Shown: one piece after another, positions 55,336 through 63,844 of the stretch | Layout of the letters: each line of letters opens with the position of its first letter | Position numbering within the stretch: position 1 is the stretch's first letter | Origin: Shewanella sp. SNU WT4 | GTDB lineage: Bacteria > Pseudomonadota > Gammaproteobacteria > Enterobacterales > Shewanellaceae | Direction of reading: 5' to 3' | DNA: 64,000 nucleotides | NCBI RefSeq assembly: GCF_006494715.1 | Contig: NZ_CP041151.1 | Location: 3,038,001-3,102,000, forward strand | Program-made: the position numbers and the translations under genes | Notes under the pieces: generated by a model | What the model saw: only the letters and a program-made list of their open reading frames with translations | Told to the model about the DNA's origin: nothing | Databases searched by the model: none

Positions 55336-55465
55336 TTAGCTATTTTCCGAAATCGCTGTTCGGTTTGCCGGAACCGGTGATCGGAATGCCGAAATGCCGT
55401 TCTTTTTATAACCAAATCAACTGGTAAGCTCGTCCTAATTTTAATGTACTTAGGAAAAGCTAACC

Positions 55466-57004
55466 ATGGCTAGAAAGAGAACAGATATGAGCAAAATTAA
55501 AGATATTTTGAGACTTCGCTTTGATGCAGGGCTCAGCTTAAGAGACATCAGTAAGTGTTGCGCTATTGGCCCCGCCACGGTCAGCGAAATCCTCTCACGC
55601 TTTGCCGCCAGCGGTTTAGGTTGGCCGTTACCCAATGACACCAGTAACACCGAACTCGAACAAGCGGTCTATAAAGGCAAAAATTCCTCTAGGCATAAGC
55701 GCCAACCTGACTACACGTTGATGCACCAGGAACTAAAGCGTAAAGGTATGACCAAACTGCTGTTATGGCAGGAATATCGGGATGTGGATACTGCCACAGC
55801 TTATGGCTATACGCAGTATTGTGAACACTATCAAACTTGGATAAAAAGTCTGAAGCGTAGTATGCGGCAGCTTCACATTGCCGGTGATAAGTTATTTATT
55901 GATTACTGTGGCCCTACTGTCGCCATTCTTAATCCTGATACTGGCGAAGTCAGATATTATGCGCAAATCTTCGTTGCTACCTTAGGGGCTTCTAATTACA
56001 CCTATGTTGAGGCTGGACGCTCTCAGCAACTTGAAGACTGGATCATGGCTCACGTCCGTGCATTCGAGTTCTTGGGGGGCATTCCGCGTTTACTCGTGCC
56101 AGATAATCTGCGTTCTGCGGTAACCAAAGCACATCGTTACATGCCGGTTATCAATGAGAATTATGCCCGCATGGCTCGTCATTACAGTACCGCTATCATG
56201 CCAGCCAGGCCTTATAAACCAAAGGACAAATCAAAGGCTGAAAATGCGGTATTAATTGTTGAGCGCTGGATCCTAATGCGTTTACGCCATGAACACTTTT
56301 ACACGCTTAGCAGTTTAAATCAGCGGATCCGTGAACTGTTACATGATCTTAATCATCGTCAACAACGGGTGCACCCTGGTTCTCGTTACGAGCTCTACAG
56401 CCAATTTGATAAGCCTGCCTTGATGCCGTTACCTGCTTACCCTTACGAGTACATCGATAGTAAACAAGCCCGTGTCGGGCCGGATTATCACATAGTTTAT
56501 GCGAAACACGCGTACTCGGTTCCCCATAATCTAGTGAGCCATACCGTTACCATTGAGGCTACCACGCAAATCATCTGTGTGTACTACCAAGGGAATATCG
56601 TGGCACAGCACCCCAGAAAACATCAGGACGGAGGCTTCACCACCGTTAAAGAGCATATGCCTGATGCGCACACCAAACAGCGCTGGAGTAGTGAAAGGTT
56701 ACTGGGTTGGGCTGACAGCATTGGTAGCGGCGTCAGAGCGGTTATCGCCTTCCAGCTTGAGCATCGTCAACATCCGGAGCAGGCAGTTAAAAGCTGCTTG
56801 GCTATCTTGAGTCTGGCCAAAAAGTACAGTAACGAACGACTCGAAGCCGCGAGCCAGATGTCGCTGCTACTGGAGCAGCCGTACCTGAAAGTGATAACAA
56901 ATCTGCTTATGAATAACAAAGAGCAATGCTCAGTCGCAAGTGTTACAGATGAACAGCCTGCACTGACCCACCATAACATCCGCGGCCAACATTATTACCA
57001 ATAA
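55466..57004 (+). CDS. istA: IS21-family transposase IstA
   Basis: 512 residues. N-terminal HTH (AGLSLRDISKCCAIGPATVSE), then the DDE core: LFIDYCGPTV (Asp), LLVPDNLRSAV (Asp) and KDKSKAENAVLIVERWI (Glu). Intact and followed by istB 10 bp later. Confidence 0.95.
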   Translation: MARKRTDMSKIKDILRLRFDAGLSLRDISKCCAIGPATVSEILSRFAASGLGWPLPNDTSNTELEQAVYKGKNSSRHKRQPDYTLMHQELKRKGMTKLLLWQEYRDVDTATAYGYTQYCEHYQTWIKSLKRSMRQLHIAGDKLFIDYCGPTVAILNPDTGEVRYYAQIFVATLGASNYTYVEAGRSQQLEDWIMAHVRAFEFLGGIPRLLVPDNLRSAVTKAHRYMPVINENYARMARHYSTAIMPARPYKPKDKSKAENAVLIVERWILMRLRHEHFYTLSSLNQRIRELLHDLNHRQQRVHPGSRYELYSQFDKPALMPLPAYPYEYIDSKQARVGPDYHIVYAKHAYSVPHNLVSHTVTIEATTQIICVYYQGNIVAQHPRKHQDGGFTTVKEHMPDAHTKQRWSSERLLGWADSIGSGVRAVIAFQLEHRQHPEQAVKSCLAILSLAKKYSNERLEAASQMSLLLEQPYLKVITNLLMNNKEQCSVASVTDEQPALTHHNIRGQHYYQ

Positions 57005-57014
57005 GGAACCCCAT

Positions 57015-57761
57015 ATGAGTTTAGCGACATTACATGAGCAACTACGCGCATTACGGCTTGGCCACTTCACCCAGGCGTTGCAGCAGCAACAATCACAACC
57101 CGATACGTACATGGATATGAGCTTTGAAGAGCGACTGAGTTTGTTGGCAACACATGAACTGCTTTGCCGTGATAACACTAAAGTACAACGGTTAACAAGG
57201 CAGGCTAAATTACGTATTGATGCACGAGCCAACCACATAGACTACCGTGCCAATCGAGGGCTGCGTAAAGATAAAATTGCCGCCTTACTCAATGGCCAAT
57301 ATCTGCACTACAACCAAAACATAATCCTAACAGGGGCAACTGGCTGCGGTAAAACCTATCTTGCCTGCGCACTAGCCACGCAAGCTTGTAACCAACACCA
57401 GAGCGTACGTTACTATCGGCTCGGAGAGTTATTGGATGAGCTACAACTCGGTCGGGTCGACGGTTCATACCGCCAGCAGCTTAACGCCTTGGCTAAACGC
57501 AAATTGCTAATACTGGACGACTGGGGCATGGAAGCATTAACGGCACGTCAGGCCAATGATTTATTGGACGTAATGGAAATACGTTACCAGCAATCAAGTA
57601 CCATCATAGCAAGCCAAATACCGGCCAGTGAGTGGTACAAACTGATCCCGAGTCCAACTATTGCAGATGCACTATTAGATCGGTTATTACATAACAGCCA
57701 CAGAATTGAATTAACAGGAGAGTCGATGAGAAAACTAGACCAATCCGATCACTTAGCGTAA
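57015..57761 (+). CDS. istB: IS21-family helper ATPase IstB
   Basis: 248 residues, AAA+ of DnaC type: GATGCGKTYLACAL (Walker A), LLILDDWGME (Walker B), IASQIPASEWY and ADALLDRLLHNSHRIEL (sensor/arginine region). Works with IstA in target choice. Confidence 0.95.
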   Translation: MSLATLHEQLRALRLGHFTQALQQQQSQPDTYMDMSFEERLSLLATHELLCRDNTKVQRLTRQAKLRIDARANHIDYRANRGLRKDKIAALLNGQYLHYNQNIILTGATGCGKTYLACALATQACNQHQSVRYYRLGELLDELQLGRVDGSYRQQLNALAKRKLLILDDWGMEALTARQANDLLDVMEIRYQQSSTIIASQIPASEWYKLIPSPTIADALLDRLLHNSHRIELTGESMRKLDQSDHLA

Positions 57762-57839
57762 AAATACAGTTATAAAAAAGACGGTTTATAGGTGATCGGA
57801 TAACTCCGGAATCACTGTTCGGAATCACCGAAATACGCA

Positions 57840-57968
57840 GCGGTAATAATTTTTTAAGGATCGCCTCTTTACGTTCTGTTGAATACCGAGCCATATCGTT
57901 CTCTTTTGCCGCACCCTGTCTTTAAAAATAATGATTATTTAAGGGTGACAACAATCCTGACACAGGGG
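57840..57968 (-). pseudogene. IS3-family element copy 2, part 2: orfA start and end repeat
   Basis: Continues the frame MARYSTERKEAILKKLLP of orfA (57841-57894) and the terminal region with GTTGTCACCC and CCTGACACAGGGG. Matches 40850-40973 of copy 1. Confidence 0.93.
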
Positions 57969-58190
57969 GGCTTGCTGCCGTTGTTATATGAAAAGCTGAA
58001 GCAGGTCGTGAAGGATGTCGTGCCACCAAGTTATGCGGCGATACTAAAGAGCTACGTAAATGTAGACCCATACGAATGTATTTTATGCGGAGGCCGCATG
58101 GTATTTAGCCGATTTGAGGCAGGAGTGAAGCTCCACAGGTTAATTTTAGGGTTGGGAGCGTTGGCAAAATTAAAACGGGTGGAAGCTTAG
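57969..58190 (+). pseudogene. C-terminal fragment of an IS91-like transposase
   Basis: Frame GLLPLLYEKLKQVVKDVVP followed by YVNVDPYECILCGGRMVFSRF: a zinc-site CxxCGxxM end resembling IS91-type Y2 transposases. Its 5' part is replaced by the IS3 element end. Family call is tentative. Confidence 0.5.
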
Positions 58191-58330
58191 TAGGATAATT
58201 GCGCCTAGAATTTGAGGTTTAGAGCAAATATCACCCAATTGGTAAATGCGGATAGTTAATTGATAGCACATTATTAACTGCCGTAAGGCAAATCTAAGAA
58301 GGCTGGAGGTGGTGCCCAGGGAAAAGCTGA

Positions 58331-58570
58331 TTATCGAAAACTTTCAAATTCTTTACCGTTGAAAAACTGCCGTTTGGCTTTGAAATAGCCCTGTTGCAAT
58401 ACTGAATAGGCTGCCACAGAAAACGTTCGGGTATTGTCGAGTAGTTCGCGCTCTTTAACGCTTAAGTCAAAATACAATCGACGATCGTCATCTGAGAAAT
58501 GAGGTAATCTAAAAAGTTCATCTATTTCATCGGTTGACAAGATAGATAGCCGCCAAGCATTATTTTTCAT
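58331..58570 (-). pseudogene. tnpA: N-terminal fragment of Tn3-family transposase TnpA
   Basis: WRLSILSTDEIDELFRLPHFSDDDRRLYFDLS and VLQQGYFKAKRQFF (both in DUF4158 of Tn3 TnpA) are clear. The protein normally has ~1000 residues; only ~79 remain. It belongs with the TA pair and resolvase upstream. Confidence 0.87.
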
Positions 58571-58593
58571 GGTAACCCCCTTATTTCACGGCA

Positions 58594-58905
58594 TCAGATA
58601 ATTTCACGCTCCGCGAGATGAGCAAGTGGAACCATGCTTTTATGTAAGACCCCAAATACAACGAATTTATGCTCATGTTGGATGTAGTAGATGACATAGC
58701 TTGAATAAGGGAAACTAAATACATTCATGCGCACCTCGGATCTATTTTTCCCAAGGGTTGGTGTTTCAGCCAGCAGCTGAATCGTTTGTCTAAGTCCTGA
58801 TAAATAGGTCTTCGACTGAGTCGTTCCCCATTGGGCTAACGTAAAGCGGTGAATACCTATCAGATCAGATTGTGCATCGGGCGTTAAATGATAAGTTACC
58901 GGCAT
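58594..58905 (-). CDS. ParE/RelE-family toxin of a Tn3-type transposon
   Basis: 103 residues: MPVTYHLTPDAQSDLIGIHRFTLA is a ParE N-terminus, FPYSSYVIYYIQHEHKFVVFGVLH the core strands. The start overlaps the antitoxin stop by one base. TA pairs between tnpA and the res site are a known feature of Tn3-family elements. Confidence 0.88.
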   Translation of the reverse strand: MPVTYHLTPDAQSDLIGIHRFTLAQWGTTQSKTYLSGLRQTIQLLAETPTLGKNRSEVRMNVFSFPYSSYVIYYIQHEHKFVVFGVLHKSMVPLAHLAEREII

Positions 58906-59165
58906 TAGTCATACTGCCCTGCGGCCAGCTCATCAAAAAAGGTATTACCATCAACCAAATTGCCCATGTTGATGTCAGCCATAGCTTTCACCGCTTTGGA
59001 TTGAAGCAAATGTAATTTTAGTGTCTCGATACTTTGGTACGCATCAGCTGAAATAACAACGGCCACAGGCTTGCCATTTTTATTAATTTGGATTGGAGCT
59101 TGTTGAGCTTTGAGCAACAAATCTCCAAAGTGAATTTTTGCTTCATTGGCTGAAAGAGTGTTCAT
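58905..59165 (-). CDS. Phd/YefM-family antitoxin of a Tn3-type transposon
   Basis: 86 residues: MNTLSANEAKIHFGDLLLKAQ, then NKNGKPVAVVISADAYQ, the Phd DNA-binding fold; the tail would bind the toxin. Upstream palindrome ATCG-TT-CGAT (~59181) is a possible operator shared with the res region. Confidence 0.88.
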   Translation of the reverse strand: MNTLSANEAKIHFGDLLLKAQQAPIQINKNGKPVAVVISADAYQSIETLKLHLLQSKAVKAMADINMGNLVDGNTFFDELAAGQYD

Positions 59166-59334
59166 TTGTCACCTTTAAACGAATCGTTCGATTTACTCAG
59201 TTTAAACCAGTTGAGAGATAAAAGTCAAAATCGCATCTCATCGAAATGTACACTATTTGACAGCGATGGATATTATCTATCAAAACTACTATCATAAATG
59301 AATTATCAAAACATTTAACGAGAAATGATAATTT
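59166..59334. promoter_or_regulatory. Probable res site and divergent promoters of the Tn3-type remnant
   Basis: 169 bp of AT-rich DNA between divergent antitoxin and resolvase genes. Contains TTGACAGCGATGGATATTATC and ACTATCATAAATGAATTATC words resembling resolvase half-sites. Boundaries of subsites cannot be set by eye. Confidence 0.45.
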
Positions 59335-59901
59335 ATGTCCAGAGTTGGTTATGCCAGGGTAAGCTCCAGAGGTCAAAGCTTAGAGGTGCAACTCAGCAAG
59401 TTACACCAAGCTGAGTGCAACAAGATATATCAAGAAAAACGCAGTGGTAGGACAACTGAACGGTCGGAATTTCAATCTTGCATGAGTTATTTGCGTGAAG
59501 GGGATACCTTGGTGGTAACTCGACTAGATCGCCTTGCTCGCTCAGTTGTTCACTTAGCTCAGATGGCTTCGCGTTTCCAAAATGAAGGTATCGATTTACT
59601 CGTTATTGACCAGAATATTGATACCAGCACCTCAACAGGGCGACTCATGTTCAATATGTTGGCTGCGATTGCAGAGTTTGAAAATGACTTACGAACAGAA
59701 AGGCAGGCTGAAGGCATAGCAAAAGCCCATGAAAATGGTGTCAAATTTGGTAGACCTGTAAAACTCACAAACATCTTAAAACAAGCAATTTATGATAAAA
59801 GAGCTGAAGGGGCGACCATTGGCCAACTTGCCAAGGAGTATCAGCTCGGCGAAGCATCTATTTATCGCGCCATTAATTCTGTGAAGAAGACGATAACATA
59901 G
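59335..59901 (+). CDS. tnpR: Serine resolvase TnpR
   Basis: 188 residues. The N-terminal catalytic domain starts VGYARVSSRGQSLEVQLSKL with nucleophile Ser8 or Ser9, then RLDRLARSVVHL and TGRLMFNMLAAIAEFENDL. A C-terminal HTH follows (TIGQLAKEYQLGEASIYRAI). Complete, and divergent from the TA pair. Confidence 0.94.
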   Translation: MSRVGYARVSSRGQSLEVQLSKLHQAECNKIYQEKRSGRTTERSEFQSCMSYLREGDTLVVTRLDRLARSVVHLAQMASRFQNEGIDLLVIDQNIDTSTSTGRLMFNMLAAIAEFENDLRTERQAEGIAKAHENGVKFGRPVKLTNILKQAIYDKRAEGATIGQLAKEYQLGEASIYRAINSVKKTIT

Positions 59902-59969
59902 CCTTCCGAAACATGTTGATATCGGTATAACTCTTTGAATACAAACCAAACACAACAAAAGGTCTTACA

Positions 59970-60167
59970 TTGAACTCACGTGATTTTGTTGTCATTGAAG
60001 ATAATGGCTCATTTAAAGCAACGAAAAATAATAATTACTGGATTGTAGAAAAAGGGGCGATGTTAGTGACCGGTACTTTTGAAGGACGTGAGTTACTTGA
60101 GTTCACATCCCGACCGATACAAACGAAATCAGCCCTGGTTGATTGGATTTTACGAGTCTATTTTTAA
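59970..60167 (+). CDS. Small protein of unknown function after tnpR
   Basis: 65 residues from TTG: FVVIEDNGSFKATKNNNYWIVEKGAM and VDWILRVYF. Compact, beta-rich, no family recognised. 68 bp after tnpR on the same strand, so possibly a Tn3 passenger gene. AAAGG lies upstream. Confidence 0.5.
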   Translation: MNSRDFVVIEDNGSFKATKNNNYWIVEKGAMLVTGTFEGRELLEFTSRPIQTKSALVDWILRVYF

Positions 60168-60235
60168 GATAAAACATCCCATGACGAAAAAACGCACAAC
60201 AATAGAAGATGATCTGATCCGCTAACTCTGGACAC

Positions 60236-61090
60236 TTAACTAAGCACTATTTTCAATTCAAAATTCTCAGGGCTTAAATAGCCAAGTGAACTATGCCTTC
60301 TGGTTTTGTTGTAATCAACTTCTATGCACTCAAACACGGTGTGCTTCATGGTTTCCCGGTCCATGATCGGCTCGTACTGAATGGCCTCAACCTTCAATGA
60401 ATGGAAGAAGCTCTCTGCACAGGCGTTGTCCCAGCAGCAGGCTTTGCGGCTCATGCTTTGGATAAGCTGATTTTTTTCAATCAGATCTCGATACGCATGT
60501 GAACAATATTGGCTGCCTCGGTCACTATGAACAATCACTTTTTTTGGAAAACCACGACGAAACAGCGCCATTGTCAGCGCGTCACAAGCCAGCTTAGCCG
60601 TCATGCGATTACTCATCGACCAGCCAATCACGGCGCGCGAGTACAAATCGATAATCACCGCCAGATATAGCCAGCCTTCGCTTGTCATCAGATACGTGAT
60701 ATCACCGACCCATTTTTGGTTCGGGCCGCTGGCATCGAAGTTCTGCTCCAGCAGATTTGGCGCTACCGAAAGCTGGTGATCGCTGTCAGTGGTTGTTTTG
60801 AATTTACGGGCTGCTTTAGCCACTAAATTCTGTCTTGTCATGCTGTTCATTATGGTTTTCAAATTAGCGCGCTCGTAATCTTCCGCGAGGTCGACTTGAA
60901 TACGCCGAGCGCCAGAGCGTTCCTTGCTCTGGACAAAAATAGCTTTGATTTGCTCATCACGGCTGTGCTGTTTGAGCAAGCGTGTACTCGGCTCTTTGCT
61001 TGATTTTCGCCAGGCATAATACCCACTTCGCGTCACGCCAAGCACTGTCGCCATTGGCTTTAGACGAAACTGGTGCTGGTGTTCGAGCAT
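60236..61090 (-). CDS. IS3-family OrfB transposase, copy B2
   Basis: 284 residues, intact: RSGYYAWRKSSKEPS, WVGDITYLMTSEGWLYLAV (Asp), IVHSDRGSQYCSHAY (Asp), DNACAESFFHSLKVEAI (Glu). Probably expressed as an OrfAB frameshift fusion. The undamaged version of B1 orfB. Confidence 0.94.
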   Translation of the reverse strand: MLEHQHQFRLKPMATVLGVTRSGYYAWRKSSKEPSTRLLKQHSRDEQIKAIFVQSKERSGARRIQVDLAEDYERANLKTIMNSMTRQNLVAKAARKFKTTTDSDHQLSVAPNLLEQNFDASGPNQKWVGDITYLMTSEGWLYLAVIIDLYSRAVIGWSMSNRMTAKLACDALTMALFRRGFPKKVIVHSDRGSQYCSHAYRDLIEKNQLIQSMSRKACCWDNACAESFFHSLKVEAIQYEPIMDRETMKHTVFECIEVDYNKTRRHSSLGYLSPENFELKIVLS

Positions 61091-61104
61091 AAATTCGAAT
61101 CGTT

Positions 61105-61389
61105 CTACTTTTGATTCTTCGCGAAGTAGGTGGCCGCCTTTTTTAAGATGGCTAAATCCTCAGCTTGGTCGGCTAACAGGCGTTTTAACTTGGCAACTTC
61201 AGCAGCAAGCTCGGCTTCGCGCTGGCTAGTTGTCGATTTCTTCTCAATGGCAGAGCGCCAGTTATAACGTTGTGATCCGTAGATTTTGAGCTGCCTAGCA
61301 GCTTCAGCAACACCGACACGTTCGGCTAGTTTCAGGGCTTCAGTTTTAAATTCAGCAGTGTGGGTCTTGCGGGGTTTTTTGATTGTCAT
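61105..61389 (-). CDS. IS3-family OrfA, copy B2
   Basis: 94 residues, as in B1 but with YGSQ and NWRSA where B1 has YESQ and NCRSA. The leucine-zipper end and slippery A6G are kept. Confidence 0.92.
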   Translation of the reverse strand: MTIKKPRKTHTAEFKTEALKLAERVGVAEAARQLKIYGSQRYNWRSAIEKKSTTSQREAELAAEVAKLKRLLADQAEDLAILKKAATYFAKNQK

Positions 61390-61451
61390 ATTCACCTCGT
61401 TAAGTCATTTTACTCACTTAGCGTGGTGTCCAAAAGTATTGGATCAGATCA

Positions 61452-61696
61452 CATTGGCTTGCCGCACGTTTATGCTCAGTGAAACGTGCTTTCGCTATCA
61501 AGCGCAGTGCTGTAATGACAATGCTCTGATAGCGAATTGGCTTATTAAGCTGACCGACGATGAAAACGATTGGGGCTTCGGTCTATGCTTTGATTATTTA
61601 CGTAACGTTAAAGGTAAACCATGGGATCATAAGCGGGTATACCGGATTTACTGCGAACAGGCATTGAACCTACGTATTAGCCCAGGGCAGGATTGA
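61452..61696 (+). pseudogene. N-terminal part of IS407-group OrfB
   Basis: Frame LACRTFMLSETCFRYQAQC, then WLIKLTDDENDWGFGLCFDYL and VKGKPWDHKRVYRIYCEQALNLRIS. This is the part missing from the OrfB piece at 43527. It abuts B2 on the left and IS66 sequence on the right. Confidence 0.88.
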
Positions 61697-62184
61697 AGTG
61701 GTCACGAGGCCATCGATGGATTTACGAAAATCCACAGCATCACGATGCAAATAAATGGCAGGTGGTTCGATAAACATTTTAATGAGGAGAGTTCTCACAA
61801 TAATTGTGCGAGAAAACTCGGCGAGGTTGAGTGAGGAAAATGCAACTTGGCATTAGCAAACTCTAACGCGATAGTTGTTTGTGGTTGCATGAGTTCGAGT
61901 TGGGTCACTTTATGCTCGGTGACTTTGCGTTGTGAAATGTTGGCACACAAACGCGCTCTGAGTCGATGCAAAGCGCTTTTTGTAAGCATAAAAGCTAGAT
62001 GTCGATAATTTGTGTTTACGGCAATAAGTGCTGATATTTAAGCCACTTTGTTGCTGCGCAAGAATGAGCTCTTGCCACTGCAGCTGATCACGAAAGGTTT
62101 TCATTATGTGTCTCCAAATAAAACTTGGGAACAACATAAATCAGTCGCAGGGTGAAAGGTATGTGCCTTTGCCTAGACGCTTAC
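61697..62184 (-). pseudogene. 5' end of an IS66 element (orf1 frameshifted, orf2 start)
   Basis: Matches 27716-28143 of the complete copy, including the end repeat GTAAGCGTCTAGGCAAAG (inverted). orf1 keeps the ELMQPQTTIALEFANAKLHF segment absent from the complete copy, but a one-base loss near 61950 (CACACAAACGCG against CACACAGAAACGCG) shifts the frame. Confidence 0.88.
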
Positions 62185-62231
62185 AACTAACCAAGTCATT
62201 TTAATCCCCCCAGAAGTCAAGTTGACAAATT

Positions 62232-62249
62232 TGACACTTTTTGGTGTCA
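62232..62249. promoter_or_regulatory. Inverted repeat 1 in the AbiE promoter
   Basis: TGACAC-TTTTTG-GTGTCA. It overlaps a TTGACA hexamer; TATACT follows 19 bases on. Likely an operator for AbiEi (inference). Confidence 0.6.
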
Positions 62250-62290
62250 TTATTGTATACTTGCACCCCGCAAAGATTAAGTCTACATTT

Positions 62291-62310
62291 ATGACATGTT
62301 TAAGTGTCAT
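62291..62310. promoter_or_regulatory. Inverted repeat 2 in the AbiE promoter
   Basis: ATGACA-TGTTTAAG-TGTCAT, with the same GACA half-sites as repeat 1, 22 bp before the AbiEi start codon. Confidence 0.6.
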
Positions 62311-62332
62311 CCTTGACAACTAGAGGCGTATT

Positions 62333-62869
62333 GTGAAAAAGGCTGAGGCAATTAAAAAGCTCTTAGAATATGACAAGCGTGGTCGCTGTGTTTTTACTAA
62401 TTCAGATCTGGCGAAAATCTTTCATCAAGATAATGAACGAGCATTGCGTGCGGGAATTAAACGTTTGCAAGACGATGGCTTACTCACCCGAATCATTAAT
62501 GGTGTGTACTTATACAATTTAGCGCAGTCGAAAGGCAGCGATACGTTGGAGCAAATTGCTAAAACCATTCGACGTGGAGAATATAACTACATTAGCCTAG
62601 AGTCTGCACTTTCTGATTTTGGAGTTATTTCGCAAATTCCAGTAGATCGCTTAACTGTTATGACAACGGGACGTTCCGGTGAATTCAAAACACCTTTGGG
62701 TACAATTGAATTTACGCATACGAAACGAGATCCAATGGATATTATAGAAAATACCAGTTTAGTCGGCAGACCACTTAGGTTAGCAACGAAACAAACTGCA
62801 TACAGAGACTTAAAACGAGTTGGCAGAAATACACATTTAGTAAGCAAGGATGGGCTATATGAAAATTGA
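62333..62869 (+). CDS. abiEi: AbiEi-family antitoxin
   Basis: 178 residues from GTG. An N-terminal winged helix (RGRCVFTNSDLAKIF, LRAGIKRLQDDGLLTRI, NGVYLYN) is followed by the AbiEi C-terminal domain (YISLESALSDFGVISQIP, RSGEFKTPLGTIEFTHTK). Such antitoxins repress their own promoter and counter the partner nucleotidyltransferase. Overlaps abiEii by 11 bp. Confidence 0.9.
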   Translation: MKKAEAIKKLLEYDKRGRCVFTNSDLAKIFHQDNERALRAGIKRLQDDGLLTRIINGVYLYNLAQSKGSDTLEQIAKTIRRGEYNYISLESALSDFGVISQIPVDRLTVMTTGRSGEFKTPLGTIEFTHTKRDPMDIIENTSLVGRPLRLATKQTAYRDLKRVGRNTHLVSKDGLYEN

Positions 62870-63779
62870 TCAAGAAAATTTCGCGCAATTGGTAAATAAA
62901 GTAATGCAGGTTGAAAATGTATCTCATATGCGTTCAGTGATAGAGAAAGAGCTCTTACACTACGATATTTTATTTGCGCTAGAGAAAGGTGGACTTCTAG
63001 ACAAACTAACTTTTCAAGGTGGCACGTCGTTACGACTTTGTTATGGAGGCAATCGTTTCAGCGAAGATCTGGATTTTGCTGGCGGGAAGGATTTCAGCTC
63101 AGTAATGTTGGCAGACATGAAACATTGTATAGAAAAGTACATTGGCGAACGCTACGGGCTTGAAGTGACAGTAAAAGAACCAAAGGATCTAAAGCAAGAT
63201 CCTAAATATTCTGAATTGAGCATTGATAAGTGGCAAATAGCGGTAGTGACTTCTCCTGAGAGAAAAGATCTGCCAAAACAAAAAATCAAAGTAGAAGTGG
63301 CAAACATTCCAGCCTATACAAGAGAGCCCCAACCTCTTCAAATAAACTATGATTTTTTGCCTGATGGATACAGTGATATGCTAATTTTGACAGAAAGCTT
63401 GGATGAAGTCATGGCGGATAAAATCATTTCCTTGCCTGCCACGACAAAGTATGTCCGCCACCGAGATATATGGGATTTAGCTTGGTTACAGCAACAAGGC
63501 GCGACACTCAATATGGACTTAGTTAAAAACAAGGTGTCAGATTATAAACTTGAGCACTTCAACAACATGTTGGATAACTTTCTCGACCGACTTCCTGGTA
63601 TTATATCGAGTGAAGCGTTCATTGCAGAAATGAAACGTTTCTTACCAACAGATGTATTTGATAGAACCCTAGCTCAGGATAAGTTTCAAGTTTACCTGCA
63701 AAATACTTTGGCGAAACTATTTAACACTGTGAGTAACGAATTACTAGGCAACGTTACTCATAATGAATTTAGAATGTAA
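62859..63779 (+). CDS. abiEii: AbiEii-family nucleotidyltransferase toxin
   Basis: 306 residues from MKIDQENFAQLV. The nucleotidyltransferase motif is FQGGTSLRLCYGGNRFSEDLDFAG (split GGTSL and SEDLDF, with two Asp), followed by the conserved LDEVMADKIISLP and RDIWDLAWLQQQG. Toxins of this group block growth by modifying tRNA or other targets and can abort phage infection. Start at 62859 chosen for AAGGA 8 bases upstream. Confidence 0.9.
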   Translation: MKIDQENFAQLVNKVMQVENVSHMRSVIEKELLHYDILFALEKGGLLDKLTFQGGTSLRLCYGGNRFSEDLDFAGGKDFSSVMLADMKHCIEKYIGERYGLEVTVKEPKDLKQDPKYSELSIDKWQIAVVTSPERKDLPKQKIKVEVANIPAYTREPQPLQINYDFLPDGYSDMLILTESLDEVMADKIISLPATTKYVRHRDIWDLAWLQQQGATLNMDLVKNKVSDYKLEHFNNMLDNFLDRLPGIISSEAFIAEMKRFLPTDVFDRTLAQDKFQVYLQNTLAKLFNTVSNELLGNVTHNEFRM

Positions 63780-63786
63780 AAAATTA

Positions 63787-63814
63787 GGTCCACAAAGCAG
63801 TGACTTTGTAGACC
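63787..63814. terminator. Hairpin between abiEii and the convergent gene
   Basis: GGTCCACAAAG/CTTTGTAGACC, 10 of 11 pairs, 6-nt loop. A second smaller palindrome ACCTTTTAAAGGT follows. Probably a bidirectional terminator. Confidence 0.6.
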
Positions 63815-63844
63815 CAAACCTTTTAAAGGTCTTTATTCAGTTAA

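Larger units (their letters stand above)
55239..57839 (+). mobile_element. IS21-family element, complete
   Basis: 2601 bp, beginning TG and ending CA as IS21 elements do, with a 5-bp duplication GCGGT (55234-55238 and 57840-57844). Multiple copies of an ~22-bp repeat lie inside the left end. Carries istA and istB. Confidence 0.92.
60210..61451 (-). mobile_element. IS3-family element, 1242 bp, copy B2 (intact)
   Basis: Same length and ends as B1 but inverted. Outer flanks of the B1-B2 pair are both IS407-group sequence. No target duplication is visible. Confidence 0.93.

Noticed and set aside
57879..58190. Continuous + frame spanning the IS3 end and IS91-like fragment
   Set aside because: The first 30 codons are the antisense of orfA and the terminal repeat, so the frame is a chimera; only the part after 57968 is considered.
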